Part shown: one piece after another, positions 1 to 7,641 of the stretch
How the letters are laid out: each line of letters begins with the position of its first letter
Position numbering within the stretch: the stretch's first letter is position 1
NCBI GenBank assembly: GCA_031285415.1
Contig: JAITWF010000090.1
Span: forward strand, 1 to 10,986
Reading direction: 5' to 3'
Length of the DNA: 10,986 nucleotides
Source of the DNA: Deferribacteraceae bacterium
Lineage (GTDB): Bacteria > Chrysiogenota > Deferribacteres > Deferribacterales > JAISNW01
Notes under the pieces: generated by a model
Databases searched by the model: none
The model's input: the letters and a program-made list of their open reading frames with translations, nothing else
What the model was told of the DNA's origin: nothing
Program-made: the position numbers and the translations under genes

Positions 1-1788
1 ATTCATCGAGGCGTTTGAGCTTAGCGCAATCGATTCCGTCACCTCTAGCTCAAGCTCGTGAGGTGCTATCGAATATCTTTTTAGAATATCAGCTATCTTT
101 TGCGGAAGGTCGTTGTTTGCAAGCTGCGTGACGGAGATATTTGCCGCCATGCGCACATCTGTCACCCCTGCCGCATGCCACGCCGCTAGATATTTGACAG
201 CCTCCTCTATCACCCATATCCCCATATTATCTACTAGGTGAGACTCCTCTGCTATCATAACTGTCAGCTGTGGAGGGATCATGCCGTACGATTCATGTTT
301 CCAACGCAAAAGTGCCTCAACGCCTGATACTTTGCCAGTTTTTATCGTTATCTGCGGCTGAAACTCTAGATATAGCTCCTGCTTTTCAAATGCTCGGTAT
401 AGATCGTTTGCAAGCGCTCTGGAGGCGGCACCGATCTCATCCTCTCTAGTCAGCAGTGCGGCTATGCCGTGCGGATCCCTCTCGGCAGCGATCTTGATAA
501 GATTTTTATAAACCTTTTTAAAGTGCATATTCTTGCTGGAATCGTACGCTATCACGAACGGTGCATAGACCATCGTTCCGATCGCAACCGCCACAACCTG
601 CACCACTACCCCAGCTATAGAGCCTGTGGCTAGATAGGCGTTGATTAACGGCGGAGTCACCCATTCGACAACTGTGTATGTATAGGGGAGTACGCCCAAC
701 GCTGTAAAGAGATACGCTACGCCGCCCACTATGAATGGTGATATTATGAATGGGATTACAAAGAACGGATTCATCAGTATCGGCAGACCGTATATAATCA
801 GCTCACTTATATTGAATAGCGATGGTATCAGCGATAGATGCCCGATCTTTGTGGTGCTGACTCGTTGCGAGAAGATTAATGTAGCTAGGATTGCGCATAT
901 TGCGGCACCTGCACCACCTGTAAAGACGAATACGTCTAGAAATGTACTCGTTACAACATGTACAGCAGGCTCGCCAGCGGTGATCGCCGCCATATTATCG
1001 CTTAGAGCCGTTACATACAGATCATTTGAGACAGAGTGGAGTATATTTGCGCCATGTAGGCCAAAAAACCATAAGATCTGCATTATTAAGATATATACTA
1101 TCGAGACAAGCTTTGTATCCTGTATATACTCAAACGGTATGCGCACAAGCCTCTCCGTTAGCTCGTAGCTATCGGGGAGGTTTAGAAGCAGCATTATACC
1201 TTGTAACGTAGCGAATACCGCTATTGTAAACATTGCAGGCACAAGGGCTGATACCATATTAGGGATCGAAAAGTCGGCTTCATCTGTAAAGAAGTGTAGC
1301 TTTGAAAACTTTATCTTGTTAAAGTTTATGAATAGTACCGACACCAACAGAGATGTTAGGATAGCAACAAAGATCCCAGATACTCCAGTTGGGCTTGAAA
1401 TACTCATGATCCCCTTGGTGGGCTGCATGACCATCGTTAGGCAGGTGAACCCCACTATAGAGGCGATCAGAGGGTTGACTCGTGCAACAGACCGCTTTCT
1501 ATTATGTTTAACCGCTATCGTATAGCACATGCTAAGGCAGATCACCACTGATATGATCGTCATAATGGTATTATATACAAGATGGGCGAAGTTATGCCAC
1601 GAATCGCCAAAGGTCGATTGCATAAACTCTTGATACGCAGGGATCGGCATATAGTTAATTATCAATGCCAACGCTCCAACCATCACCATAGGTAGCGTCA
1701 TTACAAAACCGCTACGTATAGCAGTTAGGATCGTTGATTCTGTTAATCTAGAGAAGATTCTTGTAAAATGTTGCCAAAAAATGTTCAT
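1..1788 (-). CDS. PTS EIIC (lactose/cellobiose-type) membrane domain fused to EAL c-di-GMP phosphodiesterase domain, 3' end cut by window
   Basis: 596 codons are open from ATG at 1788 to the window edge, and the C-terminus is missing. Residues about 1-415 form a multi-spanning membrane domain of the lactose/cellobiose PTS EIIC family. The signature WFFGLHGANI lies at 240-249 and FNISELIIYGLP at 325-336. His245 and Glu329 sit where ChbC-type permeases hold their sugar-contacting His and Glu. After a linker (about 416-460) comes an EAL domain with the EALLRW motif at 491-496, Asn550 of NISVTQ, and Glu582 of the LEVTES motif, all expected metal or catalytic positions. The later DDFG-type motif would lie outside the window. 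No GGDEF and no EIIB domain is visible. The start overlaps the stop of the upstream peptidase gene as ATGA, implying translational coupling. I infer a membrane protein that degrades cyclic di-GMP in response to a sugar or to permease state. Whether the EIIC part transports is unknown. Confidence 0.88.
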   Translation of the reverse strand, partial: MNIFWQHFTRIFSRLTESTILTAIRSGFVMTLPMVMVGALALIINYMPIPAYQEFMQSTFGDSWHNFAHLVYNTIMTIISVVICLSMCYTIAVKHNRKRSVARVNPLIASIVGFTCLTMVMQPTKGIMSISSPTGVSGIFVAILTSLLVSVLFINFNKIKFSKLHFFTDEADFSIPNMVSALVPAMFTIAVFATLQGIMLLLNLPDSYELTERLVRIPFEYIQDTKLVSIVYILIMQILWFFGLHGANILHSVSNDLYVTALSDNMAAITAGEPAVHVVTSTFLDVFVFTGGAGAAICAILATLIFSQRVSTTKIGHLSLIPSLFNISELIIYGLPILMNPFFVIPFIISPFIVGGVAYLFTALGVLPYTYTVVEWVTPPLINAYLATGSIAGVVVQVVAVAIGTMVYAPFVIAYDSSKNMHFKKVYKNLIKIAAERDPHGIAALLTREDEIGAASRALANDLYRAFEKQELYLEFQPQITIKTGKVSGVEALLRWKHESYGMIPPQLTVMIAEESHLVDNMGIWVIEEAVKYLAAWHAAGVTDVRMAANISVTQLANNDLPQKIADILKRYSIAPHELELEVTESIALSSNASMN

Positions 1789-3719
1789 ATTAGGTTCGCT
1801 ATCTTTAAAATTGCCTCAGGATCGGGATTGCGCCCGATAAACTCTTTATATATCTCGCTCATCTTGCGTGTTGCCCCTTGAGATAAGATAGTCGATACGT
1901 AGCTATCCGCCAACTTTTTATTGAATATGCCATTATTCATAAACTCTAGATATGCGTCTGAGGAGAGCATCTCCGCCCATTTATAGCTATAATATCCAGC
2001 TGCATAGCCGCCAGCAAAGATATGTGCAAAGCCGTTCTGAAATCTATTATACTCTGGTGGCATAATAGCGGCAACTTTATTTCGTACACTATCGAGCGTT
2101 TCCTGCACCTCTCTCTCATTCATCTTCTGGAGGTGTATCTGCATATCAAAGGTAGCAAACTCCAGCTGACGCACCAGAGCAAGCCCCTCCTGGAAGTTTT
2201 TACTATCAACGAGCTTGTCTAGTAGCTCTTTAGGTAGCTTTTCGCCAGTTTTGTAATGTTTAGCTACTATATCGAGAACCTCTGGCGCATAGGCAAAATT
2301 CTCAAGGAATTGCGATGGAAACTCCACCACATCCCAATCGATACCGTTTATCCCACTCACCGCTAGCTCATCTACATTCGAGATTAGGTGGTGTAGCGCA
2401 TGCCCCATCTCATGAAATAGGGTGGTCACATCGTCGTGCCGCAGAAGAGAGGGCTGTGTATCGGTGGATACTGGGAAGTTCGCCACTACAAACGCCTCAG
2501 GTAAGTGCATTTTATCGTTACGGTCTCTATGGCGAGTGTGCCAATTATTCATCCATGCGCCCCCTCGCTTCTCGGGGCGTGCCTCTAGATCCATATATAA
2601 TCCGCCGCAAAGCTCGCCCTTTATGTATAGTTCATAAAAGGTAGCTTTATTATCCCACAGCGGCGTATCTTTCTGCACAAACTTTATCCCAAAGAGCCTC
2701 TCTAGAAAGGTGAACATCCCATTGAGTACGCTATTTTGCTCAAAGTATGGGCGAAGCTCCTCCTCGTCGTAGTCGAACCGCTCCCTCTTTAGCTTTTCAG
2801 AGTAGATGGCTGTGTCGTACGATTGTATATCTATGCCAGCGAACTTATCGAGATCCTCTTTATCCTTCAGTGCGTGCGGTTTGCCCGAGCTGCCTAATTT
2901 ATTTAGGAACTCTAGCACCGCCTCGACAGAGGGGGCAGACATTGTGCGCAGGTTTAGCTCTGCAAAGTTTTTATAGCCCAATATTTCGGCTTTCTCCGCC
3001 CTTAATGATAGTATCTCTTCTATTAGTGCGCCATTTTCAGGGGCTCTAGTGGAGTACGCCCTGTAGACCTCCTCCCTTTTGCTCCTATCGGTGACGTATG
3101 TCATAAATGCAATGTAGCTAGGCATCTGTAGCGAAAATTCCCATCCGTTATCGACCTTTGCAACGGCTCTATCGCTATCGGGCATATCGCCCAAGATCGA
3201 TTCATCGGTGATCAAAATCTTGTATGCGTTTGTAGCGTTTAATAGATTCTGGCTAAACTCGTCTGCTAGCTCGCTCTTGCGTATATTTATCTCTTTGATA
3301 CGCTCCTTCTCCGATTCAGGAAGTGATACGCCCATAAGCTGAAAGTGGAAGATTGCGTCGTCCAGCACCTTGCGCTGCGCTACGGTTAGCGAACTATACT
3401 CGTTATCCTTTATCTGTACAAATGCGTCGTACACACGTTTATCTTGCGATAGCTCGGTTTCATACGCTGTCAACACGCCTATGCACGAGGTAAATGCCTC
3501 TTGAGAGCGTTCATCGTTCTTTACGCTCTGCATGTGCGATATCGGCGTGAAGAATACGCTTATACGCTCGCCAGCGTCCATATATGGGCGGATAAAGTTA
3601 TGGTATGTTTTATCTTTTTGAGATAAAAGTGCCTCTAATTCGCCCTTATTATCTAATATTAACTGTTCAAGACGAGCTTTACTGTTCTCAAGACAATCCG
3701 TTGGAAAACTACCTAACAT
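1785..3719 (-). CDS. prlC: M3 family zinc oligopeptidase (oligopeptidase A / PrlC type)
   Basis: This 644-residue cytosolic metallopeptidase probably cleaves short peptides left by protein turnover or signal-peptide degradation, as OpdA/PrlC does in E. coli (about 680 residues). The zinc motif HEMGH is at 436-440. The third ligand is probably Glu466 in DWDVVEFPSQ, 26 residues after the second His, the same spacing as in E. coli OpdA. The substrate-binding loop GYAAGYYSYKWAEML at 571-585 is intact and closely resembles the OpdA loop. No signal peptide or membrane segment is seen. The ATG at 3719 is preceded by AAGAGG about nine bases upstream. The gene follows the histidine kinase gene by 53 bases containing a palindrome, and its TGA overlaps the EIIC-EAL start by four bases. 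It could carry a generic M3 name in databases, but the family call is firm. Confidence 0.93.
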   Translation of the reverse strand: MLGSFPTDCLENSKARLEQLILDNKGELEALLSQKDKTYHNFIRPYMDAGERISVFFTPISHMQSVKNDERSQEAFTSCIGVLTAYETELSQDKRVYDAFVQIKDNEYSSLTVAQRKVLDDAIFHFQLMGVSLPESEKERIKEINIRKSELADEFSQNLLNATNAYKILITDESILGDMPDSDRAVAKVDNGWEFSLQMPSYIAFMTYVTDRSKREEVYRAYSTRAPENGALIEEILSLRAEKAEILGYKNFAELNLRTMSAPSVEAVLEFLNKLGSSGKPHALKDKEDLDKFAGIDIQSYDTAIYSEKLKRERFDYDEEELRPYFEQNSVLNGMFTFLERLFGIKFVQKDTPLWDNKATFYELYIKGELCGGLYMDLEARPEKRGGAWMNNWHTRHRDRNDKMHLPEAFVVANFPVSTDTQPSLLRHDDVTTLFHEMGHALHHLISNVDELAVSGINGIDWDVVEFPSQFLENFAYAPEVLDIVAKHYKTGEKLPKELLDKLVDSKNFQEGLALVRQLEFATFDMQIHLQKMNEREVQETLDSVRNKVAAIMPPEYNRFQNGFAHIFAGGYAAGYYSYKWAEMLSSDAYLEFMNNGIFNKKLADSYVSTILSQGATRKMSEIYKEFIGRNPDPEAILKIANLI

Positions 3720-3729
3720 CTTATTAAAC

Positions 3730-3735
3730 CTCTTA
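3730..3735 (-). promoter_or_regulatory. Ribosome binding site of the M3 oligopeptidase
   Basis: AAGAGG on the minus strand lies nine bases before ATG at 3719. It falls after the palindrome at 3741-3760, so the hairpin would not mask it directly. This supports the chosen start. Confidence 0.6.
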
Positions 3736-3761
3736 AAATTCCCCTTCGCTGGCGAAGGGGT
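3736..3761. repeat. Perfect palindrome between kinase and peptidase genes, possible terminator/attenuator or dispersed-repeat remnant
   Basis: The stem CCCCTTCGC/GCGAAGGGG (3741-3749 with 3752-3760) is perfect and GC-rich, realistically eight pairs with a four-base loop. On the minus strand it is followed by AATTTT, a short T-run, so partial termination or attenuation between the two genes is possible. The AATTCCCC...GGGGT borders also resemble the ends of dispersed palindromic elements found between genes in many bacteria. A second piece of similar character lies at 10961-10986. Confidence 0.5.
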
Positions 3762-3772
3762 ATTAACACTAT

Positions 3773-5389
3773 CTATATCACCTTATTACTTCCTATATGT
3801 AGCGTAAAGATCGCTCCATCGTAGTGATTCTCTGCCATCATATAGCTATCTGCATACTTCTCTATTATTAGTTTCGATGTGTATAGCCCGATCCCTGTGC
3901 CATCTTTCTTTGTGGTCTTATAGGCGGTAAAGATCGCATCTTGCATAGATTCAGCTATACCAACACCGTTATCCATAGCAGTCACGATAAGCGCATTGTC
4001 ATACTTGATCGTAACCTTTATACTGCCCTGCATTACAGGATTTTTTGTATTAACACGCTTCTCTAATATAGCGTCTTTTGCATTCAGAAGGATATTCAAT
4101 ATAACCTGCTGCATCTCATTTACATTGCCAGTGAGGATCATATTCTCCTCAGCCGTGAGTACGTCAAGCGATACCTCGATATTGCTCTGGCGGAAGATCC
4201 CTGATAGCATAAAGATTACATTCTCGATAGCCTTCGCCATATTATATGGCGCAAGCTCGCTGTCATCTTTAAAGAAGGTGCGGAACGTCTCCGCCGTGGT
4301 GGACATAAACTCGAGCTGATTCGTGATGAATGCAAAGTTCTCATGTATCTCCTGCCTATAGGCGACTGGGTCGTAGACCTCCTCCTTTAGTAGCTCTGTT
4401 GTGGCGTAAAGTGACGACAGCGGCTGTTTCCACTGGTGAATAATCATATCGAGCAGCGATCCCATCTCTGCCATCTTGCTCGACTGCTTTATTATCCGCT
4501 CCTCCGTCTCTCGTACCTGCTGATACTCCTCCAGACGCTCGGTGAGGGCGACGATCTCCCCCTTAGACTCGGATAGATCTATTATCTGTATAGAGAACTG
4601 CCTGTCATCGTTGTGAATCCTGCTCACATGTAAGCAGACAGCCTTTTTATTCTGCTTTGCGGTGACGATCTCTGAATCGATCTTGTAGATCGTGCCGACG
4701 GTGGAGTAGTCGTTCTGCAAGGTTTTATAGAGTTTATCAAGGGCAACAGCGTCGAAGTACATCGACGGCTCCTTTGTGACATTATCAGTTTCAAATAAAC
4801 TATATGCCGCCTGATTGACGAGTATAAAGGAGCAACTCTTATCTGCAATGATCGATGGTATCGAGGAGTTTTCAAAGATAGTGTGAAAGTAGAAGGTACT
4901 CTTCTCCATCGCCTTCTTATGCTTCACCTCCTCTGTAGCATCGGTGAGCATACCCACGATTGCAAACGGTTTGCCCCCTGAATAGATCATAAATCTATGC
5001 TCTTCAAGCCATATATACTCGCCATCGGGCTTTTTATATCGATATTCCAATATCTTTGAGTTGTGCGTCTCTGAAAAGTTGTTGTTCAGTGTGGCATTTC
5101 GGATATCATCTGGATGTACCATATTAAAGAAGGGCATCTTGCTCTTTGTAAACAGACTTGAGCTATACCCCAGCAACGCCTTGCAGTTTGGCGTGATAAA
5201 ATCGCACCTGTTTGGCGTTTCCGCTAGAGCGATATAGCATACAGCGTTCCCCTTTGAAAAGATGATTTCAAGGGCGTTGTATGCATTTTTTAACATCTTC
5301 TTCTTGCCGTTCACGAGCTGAGTCGCAAGCAGTGCAAAGATAATCAGTGCTATCGCTATCGAGATAACTAAAAGTTGGCTATTAGGCAT
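3773..5389 (-). CDS. Membrane-anchored PAS-PAS sensor histidine kinase
   Basis: The 538-residue protein starts with one hydrophobic segment (about 6-27), which anchors it to the inner membrane with almost no periplasmic part. A PAS/PAC domain follows at about 40-155 (HPDD at 92-95, YRYKKPDGEYIWLEE at 116-130), then a second, weaker PAS at about 165-272. A short coiled region (about 275-305) leads to the dimerisation domain with phospho-acceptor His318 in IIHQWKQPL. The ATPase domain shows the N-box NILLNAKDA (432-440), DNGVGI (473-478) and GTGIGL (497-502), so it looks active. Sensing is probably cytoplasmic through the PAS domains; the ligand is unknown. No receiver domain or response regulator is present in the window, so the partner must be elsewhere. 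It starts 16 bases after the DUF294-type gene, with GAGGAG as ribosome site. Confidence 0.93.
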   Translation of the reverse strand: MPNSQLLVISIAIALIIFALLATQLVNGKKKMLKNAYNALEIIFSKGNAVCYIALAETPNRCDFITPNCKALLGYSSSLFTKSKMPFFNMVHPDDIRNATLNNNFSETHNSKILEYRYKKPDGEYIWLEEHRFMIYSGGKPFAIVGMLTDATEEVKHKKAMEKSTFYFHTIFENSSIPSIIADKSCSFILVNQAAYSLFETDNVTKEPSMYFDAVALDKLYKTLQNDYSTVGTIYKIDSEIVTAKQNKKAVCLHVSRIHNDDRQFSIQIIDLSESKGEIVALTERLEEYQQVRETEERIIKQSSKMAEMGSLLDMIIHQWKQPLSSLYATTELLKEEVYDPVAYRQEIHENFAFITNQLEFMSTTAETFRTFFKDDSELAPYNMAKAIENVIFMLSGIFRQSNIEVSLDVLTAEENMILTGNVNEMQQVILNILLNAKDAILEKRVNTKNPVMQGSIKVTIKYDNALIVTAMDNGVGIAESMQDAIFTAYKTTKKDGTGIGLYTSKLIIEKYADSYMMAENHYDGAIFTLHIGSNKVI

Positions 5390-5398
5390 GTATATAGT

Positions 5399-5404
5399 CT
5401 CCTC
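5399..5404 (-). promoter_or_regulatory. Ribosome binding site of the histidine kinase
   Basis: GAGGAG on the minus strand ends nine bases before ATG at 5389. It lies just beyond the TAG stop (5406-5408) of the preceding gene. This supports the start and co-transcription. Confidence 0.65.
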
Positions 5405-5405
5405 G

Positions 5406-7277
5406 CTACTTAAACTTCGCTAATCCTTCACCTAAAAATCTGGCGGCAAGGTTAAGCGAGCGTTTTAGACGCTCCTGAGTATGCATTGAAAGTTTTGATG
5501 GATCTATACGAGATGATGGAATCTGCCCATCTTTTATCTGATTTAGCTGCTCATGCAGGATTAGATCGATTAACGATTCATACGCAGAGATCGTCTCCCT
5601 GGTTAGCAGATCAGATAGGATCGTCGTATGGCTTAATCGTTCGATCCGCCTAGCGGTGTTTATATCCAGCAGGTCGGCACTAAGTGCAAAGGTCTGGGCT
5701 GTGTATGAGATAAAATCAAGCGCATTCGCCTTTAAATCCACAGTATTGCTATCTTTTTCAGTAATAAATGTACCAAATTGAGAGACAGGTATCTTTGCCA
5801 TCCGCTGACAGTTGATCATTCTACCAAATAGCAGCGTCTTCTCCTTCAATGTGGAGTAGATACAATCTTTAAACTCCCATAAAAGGTTGCCATCCCCCTC
5901 AAATCGGTCGCAATCGAAGAGGACTCTAGTGTATGGAATATTGGTCTCATTTGATTTATGAATATTGGTGGAGATAAACTCTTTCCAGTCGGCAATTCGA
6001 CGCACCATCTCTGGGTTTATCAGCGACATCCCTAGATGATGGTGGGCGTATCCGAGCGACTCGAGCGTTTCTGCAAATAGCTTCGCAAGTGCAGTGTAGT
6101 GGGCAAAATCTTCATCCGAGACCTCCTGCCTAAGCACGAGGAGATGATTCTGATACTTTGCAAGTGTTAGCTCCCTTCTGGCGATACTTCCGATCAGTAG
6201 GAGGCAGTAGTTGCCGATCTGCGGCTCGAAATCGCTATGTTTATGCTTATACTCCGCCTTTGCGATCTCAAAAGCCTGTTTCTGTATCATTATATGATGT
6301 GTGGATAGCGACGATAGGAGATCTCTAAAGATAGAGGTGCTTGTCATCATGCTTTCAACGATGTTAGGGAGTGAGTCTACAACGCTTTGCAGAGCCTCTA
6401 GCGTTTTTGCTGAGGATACATATGTATTGAAAACGTTGCTATTGCTAGATAACATCGTAGTGATATCGGATTTTGATACGATACCCACAGGGCGATTTTT
6501 ATGAACGATAACGGCGTACCGAACCCCTCTGCGCAACATCTCTGCGAGCGTCTCCATAACGGGATACTCCTTAGGCAGTAGAAGTGGGTCGGTATTGGCA
6601 TAATCCTCTGCCAACACCTTCTCGGCGGATACGTCACCTTTAGAGAGATATCTCTGTATGATATCTTTAGAGGTCAGTAGCCCCTTCAAGACGTGCTTAC
6701 GGTTTGTTATTACGAGCGCATTGATATTATGCGCCTCCATCATCTTTGCAGCGTCGGCAAGGCTTTTGGAGTTATGCAATGTGATAAGTGGCGAACTCAT
6801 GCAGCTTGCCACAGATTGATACATCGATACAGGGTGAGAGCGGTTGGGGATAGATTTTAGCTCGTTTATGCGGCTCATAATAGCGTGCATAAATCGATCT
6901 CTAAACTCTGGCACCCTGTCCATTAGGTTATGTATAGAGTATTCATCGATGAAGGCAACGGAGCTATCAACATCTGCTACCGCTGTCATCGTGTACATAG
7001 TTTTGCCGAGGAATGTGGAGATACCGATAGCGTTGCCAGTCGTCAGATTGAGGCTACCCTCTGGGGTATACATCCGCACCGCCCCTGATAGCACAAAGTA
7101 GATCCCCTTGTGGTACGATTCGTTGCGGCAGAAGATTAACTCATCTTTCAGAAGGTGGATCTCTTCAGCGCGAGTGAGGCATACCGTCAGTACCTGCGCA
7201 GGTATATCTCTGAACATCGAAAGCTTACTCAATCCATCCAGTAGCCCTTGAGACAACATCAAGACATTCCGCTGCAT
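5406..7277 (-). CDS. cNMP-binding-like / two CBS / DUF294 nucleotidyltransferase-like protein with degenerate active site
   Basis: This 623-residue soluble regulator has the domain order of the DUF294 family, related to GlnD-type nucleotidyltransferases. A cyclic-nucleotide-binding fold spans about 17-115, CBS motifs about 154-211 and 221-278, the nucleotidyltransferase-like domain about 285-440, and the DUF294 C-terminal domain about 450-600. The nucleotidyltransferase signature begins as expected (GSIARRE, 363-369). However, the two metal-binding Asp expected about 12 and 14 residues after its Gly are Tyr375 and Asn377. The cNMP domain also lacks the usual GE and R-[ST]-A phosphate-binding residues. 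It may therefore act as a CBS-driven adenylate sensor or scaffold rather than an enzyme (inference). I chose Met at 7277 because GGGGA lies five bases upstream. An in-frame ATG at 7289 adds four residues but has no ribosome site. The kinase gene follows after 16 bases, suggesting a functional pair. Confidence 0.85.
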   Translation of the reverse strand: MQRNVLMLSQGLLDGLSKLSMFRDIPAQVLTVCLTRAEEIHLLKDELIFCRNESYHKGIYFVLSGAVRMYTPEGSLNLTTGNAIGISTFLGKTMYTMTAVADVDSSVAFIDEYSIHNLMDRVPEFRDRFMHAIMSRINELKSIPNRSHPVSMYQSVASCMSSPLITLHNSKSLADAAKMMEAHNINALVITNRKHVLKGLLTSKDIIQRYLSKGDVSAEKVLAEDYANTDPLLLPKEYPVMETLAEMLRRGVRYAVIVHKNRPVGIVSKSDITTMLSSNSNVFNTYVSSAKTLEALQSVVDSLPNIVESMMTSTSIFRDLLSSLSTHHIMIQKQAFEIAKAEYKHKHSDFEPQIGNYCLLLIGSIARRELTLAKYQNHLLVLRQEVSDEDFAHYTALAKLFAETLESLGYAHHHLGMSLINPEMVRRIADWKEFISTNIHKSNETNIPYTRVLFDCDRFEGDGNLLWEFKDCIYSTLKEKTLLFGRMINCQRMAKIPVSQFGTFITEKDSNTVDLKANALDFISYTAQTFALSADLLDINTARRIERLSHTTILSDLLTRETISAYESLIDLILHEQLNQIKDGQIPSSRIDPSKLSMHTQERLKRSLNLAARFLGEGLAKFK

Positions 7278-7313
7278 ATTTATCCCCATATTATAGATAA
7301 AAATAGCTATCCT

Positions 7314-7319
7314 ATTATA
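7314..7319 (-). promoter_or_regulatory. Candidate -10 box for the DUF294-kinase-peptidase-EIIC/EAL cluster
   Basis: A perfect TATAAT on the minus strand lies about 36 bases before the preferred start at 7277, in a strongly AT-rich stretch (7290-7375). No good TTGACA-like -35 is seen at 16-18 bases, so it would rely on the -10 region or an activator. Transcription would begin near 7307. Confidence 0.4.
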
Positions 7320-7407
7320 CAGATACTTAGTTGATCATATATTAACATAATATTTGGAAAATACAAGAAAAAATGGGGGAATGGGTATCTTTGGAACAAA
7401 AAGCAAA

Positions 7408-7606
7408 CGTCACTGCGGACTGCTTGCACAGGGCAACCTTTCCACTGCGCTAAACGCTCCTGTTAGTCGCTTATTTAAAAGTGACCAAAGGGAACGTGTT
7501 GCGCAATAGCGGCAATCCTAGCTCACGGCAGTGCCGCAGTCCAGTATTAAAACATAGGTATTCCTAATATTTTTATTCTGGATTGCGGATCAAGTCCGCA
7601 ATGACG
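7408..7606. repeat. Repeat-like element with inverted CGTCAYTGCGGACT ends
   Basis: CGTCACTGCGGACT at 7408-7421 recurs inverted as AGTCCGCAATGACG at 7593-7606, matching 13 of 14 bases. Nested inside, GGACTGC (7417-7423) pairs with GCAGTCC (7536-7542) and GCAC (7426-7429) with GTGC (7531-7534). The end itself is also a local hairpin, ATTGCGGA/TCCGCAAT (7582-7589 with 7595-7602, loop TCAAG). The TTGCGGA-TCAAG-TCCGCAA hairpin type is, as I recall, a common dispersed intergenic repeat in several proteobacteria. The call is a non-coding dispersed element or remnant. A structured RNA is the alternative. Confidence 0.45.
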
Positions 7607-7619
7607 TGACTAGGGACTA

Positions 7620-7641
7620 GGGGCATTTTTTTAACTGCCCC
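7620..7641 (-). terminator. Weak terminator-like hairpin after sdhB
   Basis: GGGGCA/TGCCCC (7636-7641 with 7620-7625) forms a six-pair GC-rich stem starting 14 bases after the sdhB stop. The loop contains seven A's on the minus strand and no T-run follows, so it is not a classical intrinsic terminator. The second hairpin at 7582-7602 may help stop or protect the sdh transcript. Confidence 0.3.

Noticed and set aside
731..1168. Plus-strand open frame of 145 codons
   Set aside because: It lies antisense to the EIIC membrane domain, has no family resemblance or ribosome site, and follows from the codon composition of the real gene.
2315..2644. Plus-strand open frame of 109 codons
   Set aside because: It is antisense to the zinc-site region of the M3 oligopeptidase, whose motifs are intact on the other strand.
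7331..7345. TTAATATATGATCAA (minus strand) as an FNR-like operator
   Set aside because: The half-sites are imperfect and the spacing is five bases rather than the four of TTGAT-N4-ATCAA. In such an AT-rich stretch a chance match is likely.
7608..7621. Tandem GACTAGG pair
   Set aside because: Only two seven-base units, too short to call a tandem repeat array.
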